Source: JBCDGZ01 sp038750655 (GTDB lineage Bacteria; Bacteroidota; Bacteroidia; Chitinophagales; Saprospiraceae). Taken from it: a stretch of DNA of 5,619 nucleotides. This document shows positions 1 through 5,619 of the stretch, piece after piece. Below the pieces are notes generated by a model. That model saw only the letters and a program-made list of their open reading frames with translations. It did not search any database and had not been told where the DNA came from. How positions within the stretch are numbered: position 1 is the first letter of the stretch; each line of letters begins with the position of its first letter. A program made the translations under genes and the position numbers. The stretch is taken from positions 1 to 5,619 of the forward strand of contig JBCDGZ010000249.1 of the NCBI GenBank assembly GCA_038750655.1, read 5' to 3'.

Positions 1-630
1 AGCGGATGTCGTAATAAAATAATAATCTCCAAAGTAAGAAAGGGAAAATATTTGCTGTACGAAGAATTTGAATATGATTCACTAAAAACGTTGGTCGATG
101 GTTTTGTAAAGGCTAAAAAAAATAACTTATACGGGGTAGTTAATAAAAAGAATGAAGAGGTCATACCAATAGCATATGATAAGATAACGACTGAAAAGGA
201 TCGATTCGCTCTTGTATATAAGGCAGACAAGGTAGGATTATTTGATATCACTGGGAAACCATTAATACCAATGGGATATGACACAATAGATATTCAATTC
301 TATTATGAAAGAGGAGATATAAGCCCAATTTTTCTAATAAAGAAAGATAATCGTTGGGGAGTATTAGATTACAAGTACGAAATACTGATCCCTATGATCT
401 ATGACCAGATAGAATTATTCTATTCGAGATTTTTTAGAGTCAAGAAAGATGGAAAATTTGGATTAATAACTAGAGAAGGCGAGATAATAGAAAAGTTAGA
501 ATATGAAAAGCTAGACTTCTCATCTGGGCGTGGTAAAATTTTTTACAATGCAAAGAAGAGCAAGAAAAAGATTTCTACTAAATATCTTGAGAATATACAA
601 GGTGAAATAAGTGTAAAAAAATTAAATTAA
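1..630 (+). CDS. WG-repeat protein, 5'-truncated by the window edge
   Basis: The frame is open from base 1 to the TAA at 628-630 (209 residues seen), so the gene begins upstream of the window. The TTG at 52 is probably not the true start, because open sequence continues in frame before it. Four copies of a WG-type repeat are visible. Each has an aromatic or hydrophobic residue plus Gly (Y44-G45, V78-G79, W119-G120, F153-G154, counted from base 1), then a short strand, and in the first three an 'IPxxYDxI'-like end. Such repeats (WG_beta_rep / KWG family) form beta-rich, probably binding, domains; no enzymatic role is known to me. The C-terminal tail is rich in lysine. The first visible residues, Ser-Gly-Cys, could be the end of a lipoprotein signal, but the part that would prove it is missing. 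The gene is much more AT-rich (about 30% G+C in a sampled line) than the genes downstream, which may mean a separate origin. Family call is firm; function is unknown. Confidence 0.85.
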   Translation, partial: SGCRNKIIISKVRKGKYLLYEEFEYDSLKTLVDGFVKAKKNNLYGVVNKKNEEVIPIAYDKITTEKDRFALVYKADKVGLFDITGKPLIPMGYDTIDIQFYYERGDISPIFLIKKDNRWGVLDYKYEILIPMIYDQIELFYSRFFRVKKDGKFGLITREGEIIEKLEYEKLDFSSGRGKIFYNAKKSKKKISTKYLENIQGEISVKKLN

Positions 631-683
631 GAGATAGCCAGCCATCTACCTAAAGCAACACAGGCATAGGGAATTTTCACCTC

Positions 684-701
684 GCTTCTCTTGTTAGAAG
701 C
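684..701 (+). promoter_or_regulatory. Small inverted repeat just before the DUF4291 start codon
   Basis: GCTTCT (684-689) and AGAAGC (696-701) are perfect reverse complements around a 6-base loop, ending three bases before the ATG at 705. In RNA this would be a 6-bp hairpin covering the ribosome-loading region, so it could dampen translation; as DNA it could be a small operator. It is short enough to be chance. No poly-T tract follows, so it is not an intrinsic terminator for the upstream gene. No -33/-7 promoter of the Bacteroidota type stands out in 631-704. Confidence 0.25.
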
Positions 702-704
702 AAT

Positions 705-1376
705 ATGAAGACCACAACGACCATTTCACTAGAGGTCATCCCCTATACCGAATACGAAAGCAAACTCCCGCAAGAAGGCAATTACATCCTCGCTCAAATC
801 GATGGCGAAGCCATCTACGTCTATCAAGCCTTTAACCATCCAATCGCCAACTACGCGGTAGCAAATCAGCGTTTTGGCGGCTCGGCGTACAGCTTCTCTC
901 GCATGAGCTGGATCAAACCCAATTTCCTCTGGATGATGTATCGCGCAGGCTGGGCCACCAAGCCCAATCAGGAGCGCATTCTGGCCATCAAAATGACACT
1001 GGCTGGATTTATTGAACTGCTTGATGCTGGCGTTTATTCCAGCTATCAGCCTCGGTTATATTCCACTAGAGCAAATTGGAAGGCCGCTCTTGCCGATAGT
1101 GAAGTCCGTATCCAATGGGACCCTGATCATGGGCCTGGAGGGGATAAGCTCAATCGCAGAGCAATTCAGATCGGAATTAGGGGGCAACTACTTGTAAAGT
1201 TCAATGAGGAATTTATCCTTTCGATAAGCGATGTCACGGATTTTGTTCATCAGCAGCGGAAGAGATTGGAGGAAGAGCCGCAGGCCCTTCGGGTCATCAA
1301 GGAGAAAGTCCTCAATTTGGATCAAACGCTTCTGACAAAGTATGCCATTCCAGGCCACTGGCCTATCGCACCGTAG
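705..1376 (+). CDS. DUF4291 domain-containing protein
   Basis: A complete 223-residue protein of the DUF4291 family, whose biochemical function is not known to me. The family pattern is clear from end to end: 'IYVYQAFN' near residue 37, the 'NQRFGG' segment, then 'SFSRMSWIKPNFLWMMYRAG' followed by 'WATKPNQERILAI', and in the second half 'IQWDPDHGP' followed after a short gap by 'RAIQIGIRG'. Length and motif order match a full-length member, so I see no truncation. The ATG at 705 fits, leaving about 35 residues before the first conserved block; no Shine-Dalgarno sequence precedes it, only a small hairpin. There is no signal peptide or membrane segment, so it is probably cytoplasmic. It lies 74 bases after the AT-rich WG-repeat gene, has clearly higher G+C, and ends 8 bases from the facing zinc-motif gene. 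No neighbour hints at its role. Confidence 0.88.
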   Translation: MKTTTTISLEVIPYTEYESKLPQEGNYILAQIDGEAIYVYQAFNHPIANYAVANQRFGGSAYSFSRMSWIKPNFLWMMYRAGWATKPNQERILAIKMTLAGFIELLDAGVYSSYQPRLYSTRANWKAALADSEVRIQWDPDHGPGGDKLNRRAIQIGIRGQLLVKFNEEFILSISDVTDFVHQQRKRLEEEPQALRVIKEKVLNLDQTLLTKYAIPGHWPIAP

Positions 1377-1384
1377 AACCTCCC

Positions 1385-1642
1385 CTACTCCACCAGGTGC
1401 TCCTCTAGCCCTTCCCCATCCCCACCATCCGCATAGCGGCTCAATCGCTCCTGGCACTCCTCGCAGATGCCCAAATGGGCAATGGCGCGGTCGTAGGCCT
1501 CCGGGTCATCCCGCAGCTTTCCGCGCATGTAGCGGTCCAGCGTCGCGTCATCCAAGCAGCGGTATTGCCGGAAAATGGGGCCTAGACGGCGCAAAACCGC
1601 GTAAATACTCATCAAGAGCAATAGAAGGATTATTACAGACAT
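1385..1642 (-). CDS. Small membrane-anchored protein with anti-sigma-like zinc motif (zf-HC2 type)
   Basis: An 85-residue protein read from ATG (1642-1640) to TAG (1387-1385). Residues 2-17 are almost entirely hydrophobic and form one membrane helix, followed by R18-R19 and further basic residues, which by the positive-inside rule places the C-terminal part in the cytoplasm. That part holds C29, then H56-x3-C60-x2-C63, the ligand spacing of zinc-binding anti-sigma domains (compare RsrA-like C, then H-x3-C-x2-C). The tail is acidic. In typical zinc anti-sigma factors the zinc domain comes first and the membrane helix second; here the order is reversed. No sigma factor gene lies in the window, so a role in sigma control is only a family-based guess; it could be another small zinc-binding membrane protein. 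The opposite-strand frame over this gene is proline/arginine-rich low-complexity sequence and was not called. It diverges from the glycosyltransferase gene across a 167-base gap. Confidence 0.72.
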   Translation of the reverse strand: MSVIILLLLLMSIYAVLRRLGPIFRQYRCLDDATLDRYMRGKLRDDPEAYDRAIAHLGICEECQERLSRYADGGDGEGLEEHLVE

Positions 1643-1736
1643 CGACTCTTGCTGTTGAAAAGACTTTGCAGCGTAGAATTTGAGGATTTTTTTAGCATAA
1701 TGATCGGATTAAGGAGGCAGCAAGCGGAGAAAAGAA

Positions 1737-1744
1737 TACCTTTG
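1737..1744 (+). promoter_or_regulatory. Possible Bacteroidota-type -7 box for the glycosyltransferase gene
   Basis: TACCTTTG is an exact match to the TAnnTTTG -7 consensus of the primary sigma factor in Bacteroidota. Transcription would begin near 1750, giving a leader of about 60 bases before the ATG at 1810. The partner -33 element (TTG about 20 bases upstream) is not evident; the region there reads 'gattaagg'. The match is therefore suggestive only. I found no equivalent box on the minus strand for the divergent zinc-motif gene. Confidence 0.38.
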
Positions 1745-1809
1745 CCGTGAAATTGACGAACAGGTGCTAGAAGCAACACCAGACAAAGATAACCATTTAC
1801 GACTATACT

Positions 1810-2928
1810 ATGAAAATCTGCATCGATGCGAGGAATATCAGAGCCAATCCCAGCGGCTTGTGCCGCTACGCCCTGCATATTGTTCGCGGAATGGCTGAAC
1901 TCGATAAGACGAACACCTACTACATTCTACGAGATAAGCGCTTTCAAAAGCGCATTGTGGACAATGATAATTTTATTGACATCTACGATCCGCTCAAGGA
2001 TACCGGGTCGGTGCAAAATGCCCTTTTTGGGGCCTTTGTAGTCAACAAGTATCAACTCGATGTTTTTCATACCCTCAATCAAGTGGTGCCTTTTGGGCTG
2101 AAGGCCAAGCGCATTTTGACGACCGTCCACGACCTGATGTGGTTCGAGGCTCCTACCCTCTCCTTCGAAAGTAAGGCCAAGGCCAGGGGGGCCAACCTGC
2201 TGGCGCGTACCTCCTTCGCCTCCTCTTACCGCCGAGCCAATAAGGTGATCTGCATTTCTAAAACGACCGAAAAAATCTTTCAAAACTGGTTCCCCAAACA
2301 GGCCCACAAGACGGCCGTCGTCTCTCATCATGATGTCTTTTTCCTCGATGACAATACCCGCGATCACTTCGATATGGAGGAGCTGAACCAGGAATTGCCG
2401 GAGCGCTTTATCTTCTCTATTGGCAACTCGAAGCCATACAAGAATGTGGATGGAGTTTTTAAAGCCTTTAGCCGTATTGCAGCGGCCTATCCGAAGGTGA
2501 AGATTGTGGTGGTAGGAAGAATGGACCGCAAGGCTGTTTTGCAGGAGCTGGCGCAGCAGTTGGGGATTGCTCAGCAAGTACACTTTGTGAGCCAGCAGGT
2601 GAGCGATCATGATTTAAAGCTGTTGTTCAAACGGGCGCAATTTCTGGCTTTTCCCTCCTTTTATGAAGGCTACGGCATTCCGCTCTTGGAAGCACTGAGT
2701 ATGGGCTGCCCGGTGCTGGGCTCGACAGTGGATATTGTTAAAGAAACGACAGGCGGCGTAGCAACCTACGTCGATCCTCATGATCTTGAGGAAATGGCTA
2801 CACGGATGCGCAGATTGTTGGAGGAGCCCCGTTTCCAAGCAGAACTGCGGCAGCAGGGCCTTGACTATATCGATAGCCTACGCAGTTACAACTCCGTTGA
2901 ACGGACCCACCGCCTTTACTTCGAATAG
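1810..2928 (+). CDS. Glycosyltransferase family 4 (GT-B fold)
   Basis: A complete 372-residue retaining glycosyltransferase of the GT4 class, which moves a sugar from a nucleotide-sugar donor to an acceptor, usually a lipid-linked or surface glycan. The N-terminal Rossmann half opens with 'MKICIDARNI' and carries the glycine-containing loop 'NPSGLCRYA' (14-21) and 'TVHDLMWF' (105-112). The C-terminal half starts with 'FSIGNSKPYKN' (202-212), whose basic residues fit the donor phosphate site, and has the E-x7-E signature E286-G-Y-G-I-P-L-L-E294, followed by 'GCPVLGS'. The overall pattern resembles the MtfB/WbaZ-like mannosyltransferase group, but donor and acceptor cannot be read from sequence. 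There is no membrane segment; such enzymes act at the cytoplasmic face. The start at 1810 gives the standard family N-terminus; no Shine-Dalgarno sequence is present. Its stop is two bases from the stop of the facing 811-codon gene, so the transcripts probably overlap at their 3' ends. A role in glycosylating that enzyme's lipid product is possible but unproven. Confidence 0.93.
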   Translation: MKICIDARNIRANPSGLCRYALHIVRGMAELDKTNTYYILRDKRFQKRIVDNDNFIDIYDPLKDTGSVQNALFGAFVVNKYQLDVFHTLNQVVPFGLKAKRILTTVHDLMWFEAPTLSFESKAKARGANLLARTSFASSYRRANKVICISKTTEKIFQNWFPKQAHKTAVVSHHDVFFLDDNTRDHFDMEELNQELPERFIFSIGNSKPYKNVDGVFKAFSRIAAAYPKVKIVVVGRMDRKAVLQELAQQLGIAQQVHFVSQQVSDHDLKLLFKRAQFLAFPSFYEGYGIPLLEALSMGCPVLGSTVDIVKETTGGVATYVDPHDLEEMATRMRRLLEEPRFQAELRQQGLDYIDSLRSYNSVERTHRLYFE

Positions 2929-2930
2929 CC

Positions 2931-5366
2931 TTACTTGTTGCGCACCACTTCCCGCACTCGGCGACGATTATTCGCCCGACGGATCAATAAAACGGTAACG
3001 TGGATGGCGACACCCAGGATGGCCCAGAAGATCACCCTAGAGCGACGAATCAGTCCAAAGATCAGTCCTAACTCTCCACCGAGACCCAAAATTTGGAAGG
3101 CCCAGCTGGAGCTACCTTCGCTGACCCCAAGGCCCTGCGGAATGACGAAGAAAATCGTTGAGCTCAAAGAGAGCAAGGCGACTACGGTGATCAACTCTGC
3201 GATGTGCGGCTCTTGGCCAAGCAGTATGAAGATGACATAAATCTCGACCAAACTCAGGGCCCGCCCCAGCATTTTGAAGAAGAAGCTGATGATGAAACGG
3301 CTGAAAGGCAGCGGCTCGTTGCGGTATTCGTTGAGGAATTTGAGTTTTTTCAAAATGTAGCCCGAAAGGCGCGTAGGTACCGTTGTCATCGTTGCCCAAG
3401 ACATCAGCAGACCAATAACCATCAGAACGCAAGAGGTGATGATCATCGGAATGACCAGCTTTTCTGGCATTTCGACCAAGGATAAGGTGATTAGCACGGT
3501 GATGGCCGTAAACAAAATCCCAGTCAGCGAGTGGATCAGGCGGTTTTGGACGATGGCGCTACTGGCATCTTCGAGCGACATCCAACTGGTCATACTCTTG
3601 ATCTTATAAGGCTCCCCGCCGAGGCCCGCCAGCGGAATGATGGCATTGTAAGCATCTCCCGTAATCTCGATGTAGAGCAAATCGATAAAAGGAATCTTAT
3701 GCTTGATTAGATTAGAAGTACTCAGCGTATTAGCGATGATCCAAGGGATGGCGGTTGCGAAGACCAGAAAGATCATTCCTCCCACGGTAGAAAGCGATTC
3801 GAAGACCGCCTCAACCTCCATGTTATAGATCAGCAGGCAGAGAATCACCACCCCGATCATGTAAAACAGGATGGGATCTGGGGCTCTTAGGGCGTATTTT
3901 TTCTTTTTTTTAGCATTCACGGTTCTGGTGATGGTAATAGCCACCACGACCGAGCCGATGCAGACCAGCCAGAACATGACCTTGTACAGACCGACAACGC
4001 AGAGAATGAAGGCGATGAAGGCCGAAACATCTTGTTTGTCGATGCCGCGCAGCAGGCCAACCAGCTTTTCCCACCAGTGCTTGCTCTTGGCCGCCAGCTC
4101 ATCTACCTCCTTGGTCACCTGCAAATTGGTCAAATGCTCCTTTTTATTCCAGGTAAACATGGCCATTCGCCCAGCGATATAGAGGGCGAGGAGGAAGAAA
4201 ATGATGGTCGCAAAAAAGTATATATCGAGTCCAGTAGCTCGGTAGCCACTTATGCCGAGGGCAGAGAAAAAGACAATATATCTTAAATTATCCGTCAAGG
4301 TATCGTACCAGGCGCCAAACTGGGAGCCCTTGAAGGTCAGCCGAGCCAGCTCTCCGTCACAACCATCGAGGATGGAGGCGATTTGGAAGATCAATCCACC
4401 TACCGCGATCCACATATACTCACCGGAGGCAGCCAGCCAGGCGCCCCAGATGGTAAAGAAGAAAACGAAGGTGGTCATCGCATTGGGCGATACGCCAAAG
4501 CGGCTCAGGAAGAGGCTAGTACGAGTAGAGATATGGCGGTTAATGTTCTTACTCACCCAGCCATCGGTTGGTTTGATCAGGGATTTGAGGAGGCGGCGTT
4601 CCGCCTCTTTGAACATTCCGGGATTATCGACGTCCTGCCAGCCCGCATCCGGGATGACTTCGGCGCGCATGCCCTTTTCGTCCATAAACTGACCGACGAT
4701 GTTGCTCACAGAGTGAGCGCCAGCCTCCGCTTTAGCAGCAATTTGCTTACCGTAGCCAGCCGGGAAGTAGAAAAGGCCAGTATCGATGAGATTATAATCG
4801 TTGATTTCTTTGCCGATGGATCGGATCAGCCCTTCGCCTTCCTGCACTTTAGTGGCATCGTCGAGGTCGAAGACGTCGTCGATTTTAGGATCGCAGGCCA
4901 GGGCTGGGAGTTCGGCATTAGCCTCCATTCTAGCCTTAAAGTCCTTGACCGTACCGACAGAGAAGACATGGTCGGCCATCGTCAGCAGGAAAGGGGCATC
5001 GACAGCGCCGGCGCCGGCGGCCAGAGAGACCCCATTGCCCAGTTTGTAGTTTTCGCAGTTGACGTACTCGATGTCCAGCCCGCCAAGGCGCTTACTTTTG
5101 CCCATCACCTCAGCGATCTGGTCGTGGTAGCGGCCCGTAACAACTCGGAAATGCTCAATACCTGCTTCTTTAAGGGTAAGGACAGCTCTTTCGAGGAGAC
5201 GAAGGCCTCCTAGGCGAAGAAGTACCTTAGGCATCTGGGTACCTTCAGCTTTAAACCTTTGGCTGTCGCCGGCCGCCAGAATGACGGCGTGTTTGATAGG
5301 AACTAAGTTGTTTTCAGTATTCGTCTTATTGTCTTGCCCCTCCAGTCCTTTTTGTGTATCAATCAT
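2931..5366 (-). CDS. Three-domain fusion: IPCT-like cytidylyltransferase, CDP-alcohol phosphotransferase and flippase-like membrane domain
   Basis: An 811-residue protein with three modules. Residues 25-260 form a nucleotidyltransferase: 'LAAG' (30-33) with R37, P46-K47, 'GNGVSLA' (110-116), the metal aspartate in 'MADHVF' (D132) and 'DVDNP' (245-249). This set resembles inositol-1-phosphate cytidylyltransferase, as in the Archaeoglobus IPCT/DIPPS fusion, though the usual second glycine of the LAAGxG loop is S35. Residues 285-483 are a CDP-alcohol phosphotransferase with the exact signature D334-x2-DG-x2-AR-x8-G-x3-D355-x3-D359 and about six membrane helices. Residues 499-800 are a full-length LPG_synthase_TM (UPF0104/HpnL-like) domain with 'GLGGEPYK' (581-588) and 'PQGLGVSE' (743-750). 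Expected chemistry: polyol phosphate + CTP to CDP-polyol, then transfer to an acceptor alcohol with release of CMP, the order of the eukaryotic Kennedy pathway rather than CDP-diacylglycerol chemistry. The third module may move the product across the membrane (inference). The polyol could be inositol or glycerol-like. The ATG at 5366 leaves about 24 polar residues before the fold. All key residues are intact. Confidence 0.92.
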   Translation of the reverse strand: MIDTQKGLEGQDNKTNTENNLVPIKHAVILAAGDSQRFKAEGTQMPKVLLRLGGLRLLERAVLTLKEAGIEHFRVVTGRYHDQIAEVMGKSKRLGGLDIEYVNCENYKLGNGVSLAAGAGAVDAPFLLTMADHVFSVGTVKDFKARMEANAELPALACDPKIDDVFDLDDATKVQEGEGLIRSIGKEINDYNLIDTGLFYFPAGYGKQIAAKAEAGAHSVSNIVGQFMDEKGMRAEVIPDAGWQDVDNPGMFKEAERRLLKSLIKPTDGWVSKNINRHISTRTSLFLSRFGVSPNAMTTFVFFFTIWGAWLAASGEYMWIAVGGLIFQIASILDGCDGELARLTFKGSQFGAWYDTLTDNLRYIVFFSALGISGYRATGLDIYFFATIIFFLLALYIAGRMAMFTWNKKEHLTNLQVTKEVDELAAKSKHWWEKLVGLLRGIDKQDVSAFIAFILCVVGLYKVMFWLVCIGSVVVAITITRTVNAKKKKKYALRAPDPILFYMIGVVILCLLIYNMEVEAVFESLSTVGGMIFLVFATAIPWIIANTLSTSNLIKHKIPFIDLLYIEITGDAYNAIIPLAGLGGEPYKIKSMTSWMSLEDASSAIVQNRLIHSLTGILFTAITVLITLSLVEMPEKLVIPMIITSCVLMVIGLLMSWATMTTVPTRLSGYILKKLKFLNEYRNEPLPFSRFIISFFFKMLGRALSLVEIYVIFILLGQEPHIAELITVVALLSLSSTIFFVIPQGLGVSEGSSSWAFQILGLGGELGLIFGLIRRSRVIFWAILGVAIHVTVLLIRRANNRRRVREVVRNK
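3823..3911 (-). other. Possible -1 frameshift or slippage cassette at a domain junction
   Basis: Within the 811-codon gene, codons 486-490 form an A8-G-A6 tract containing the slippery heptamer A AAA AAG in the correct phase (3909-3903). A -1 slip would add 26 codons and stop at TAA (3825-3823), giving 514 residues: both catalytic modules without the flippase module. Downstream, CCCC-A-GATC (3883-3875) can pair with GATCGGGG (3858-3851): eight pairs with one bulged base and a 16-base loop. The stem starts about 19 bases after the heptamer, longer than the usual 5-9. No upstream Shine-Dalgarno-like stimulator is seen. The tract may simply encode a basic cytoplasmic linker. Confidence 0.25.
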
Positions 5367-5619
5367 AGTTACGAAAATAGTCTTGTGAAAACGCCTCGAT
5401 GATCAATTTTCCGATCATAAAGCTCGGAAAATGAGCAAAGAAGGGTGAAATTCAAAAATTGTCAGAATTCCACAAGTAGCCTTTGTTACTCGTAAAACCC
5501 TTGGGTTCAGATCGCTCTTTTGACTGTAAAGAAGAGCTACACACTGCTAATTCCAAGTAAATATTTATGTAACACCTTTTGTAAACGCAAACCATAAAGC
5601 TGCCCCTTCTAGAACACAA
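5367..5619. other. AT-rich non-coding region upstream of the fusion gene
   Basis: I see no credible gene in these 253 bases. They hold the presumed promoter of the minus-strand fusion gene, a perfect inverted repeat at 5406-5432, a weaker one (GCTCTT 5514-5519 with AAGAGC 5532-5537, 12-base loop), and a 10-base AT palindrome at 5558-5567. The best -7-like box on the minus strand is TATTTTCG (5378-5371), one mismatch from TAnnTTTG and so close to the ATG that the message would be nearly leaderless. Its nearest TTG is about 25 bases away, longer than usual, so I do not call a promoter. Confidence 0.5.
5406..5432. promoter_or_regulatory. Perfect 9-bp inverted repeat upstream of the fusion gene
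   Basis: ATTTTCCGA (5406-5414) and TCGGAAAAT (5424-5432) are exact reverse complements around a 9-base spacer, centred about 53 bases upstream of the ATG at 5366. The repeat size suits a dimeric regulator binding site; if transcribed, it would be a leader hairpin. No T tract follows on either strand, which argues against an intrinsic terminator. A GATCA word occurs beside and inside the left arm (5401-5405, 5413-5417). I found no second copy elsewhere in the window. Confidence 0.4.

Noticed and set aside
1342..1683. Plus-strand frame of 113 codons over the small zinc-motif gene
   Set aside because: It overlaps the end of the DUF4291 gene and yields low-complexity Pro/Arg/His-rich sequence, while the minus strand gives a membrane helix and ordered Cys/His ligands.
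1700..1750. 16-codon ATG-to-TGA frame before the glycosyltransferase gene, as a leader peptide
   Set aside because: No ribosome site, no run of a regulatory amino acid, and it would lie upstream of the likely transcription start.
1927..2610. Minus-strand open frame (227 codons) over the glycosyltransferase gene
   Set aside because: The plus strand encodes clear GT4 motifs throughout; the antisense translation has no family pattern.
2925..2940. Bidirectional terminator between the convergent genes
   Set aside because: No inverted repeat with a flanking T tract is present in or next to the two-base gap.
4383..5213. Long plus-strand open frame (276 codons) opposite the cytidylyltransferase region
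   Set aside because: It lies wholly antisense to a well-supported conserved domain and has no recognisable motif; its openness is a by-product of codon use on the other strand.
5558..5567. AT palindrome TAAATATTTA as a binding site
   Set aside because: Such short palindromes are frequent by chance in AT-rich non-coding DNA, and nothing nearby supports it.
1..5619. CRISPR arrays, tRNA or rRNA genes, insertion-sequence ends
   Set aside because: I saw no regularly spaced repeats, no cloverleaf-like sequence and no transposase motifs on either strand.

Overview
The window looks like chromosomal DNA of a Bacteroidota bacterium; the evidence is indirect. No start codon here has a convincing Shine-Dalgarno sequence, one upstream region carries an exact TAnnTTTG-type -7 box, and WG-repeat proteins are common in that phylum. 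I would not name a genus from sequence alone. Base composition is uneven: 60-base samples give about 30% G+C in the first gene, 45% in the second, and 57-62% in the genes that follow.

Layout, left to right. Positions 1-630 hold the 3' part of an AT-rich WG-repeat protein gene (+) whose start lies outside the window. Positions 705-1376 hold a complete DUF4291-family gene (+) of unknown function. Facing it tail to tail, only 8 bases away, is a small gene on the minus strand (1385-1642). It encodes an 85-residue membrane-anchored protein with a zinc-binding anti-sigma-like motif. A 167-base divergent region (1643-1809) separates that gene from a family 4 glycosyltransferase gene (+, 1810-2928). 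Two bases beyond its stop lies the stop of the main gene, a minus-strand reading frame of 811 codons (2931-5366). The last 253 bases (5367-5619) are AT-rich, non-coding, and hold a perfect 9-bp inverted repeat upstream of that gene.

The most interesting object is the 811-residue protein. It joins three modules normally found separately: a cytidylyltransferase resembling inositol-1-phosphate cytidylyltransferase, a CDP-alcohol phosphotransferase with all signature aspartates, and a complete flippase-like (LPG_synthase_TM / HpnL-type) membrane domain. Read in order, this suggests one polypeptide that activates a phosphorylated polyol as a CDP derivative, transfers it to an acceptor alcohol, probably a lipid, and perhaps moves the product across the membrane. 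The neighbouring glycosyltransferase could decorate the same product, but the two genes converge and are not an operon, so this is inference. At the junction between the second and third modules the coding strand carries an in-frame A AAA AAG slippery heptamer within a longer A tract, followed by a possible stem-loop. A -1 slip there would give a product without the flippase module.
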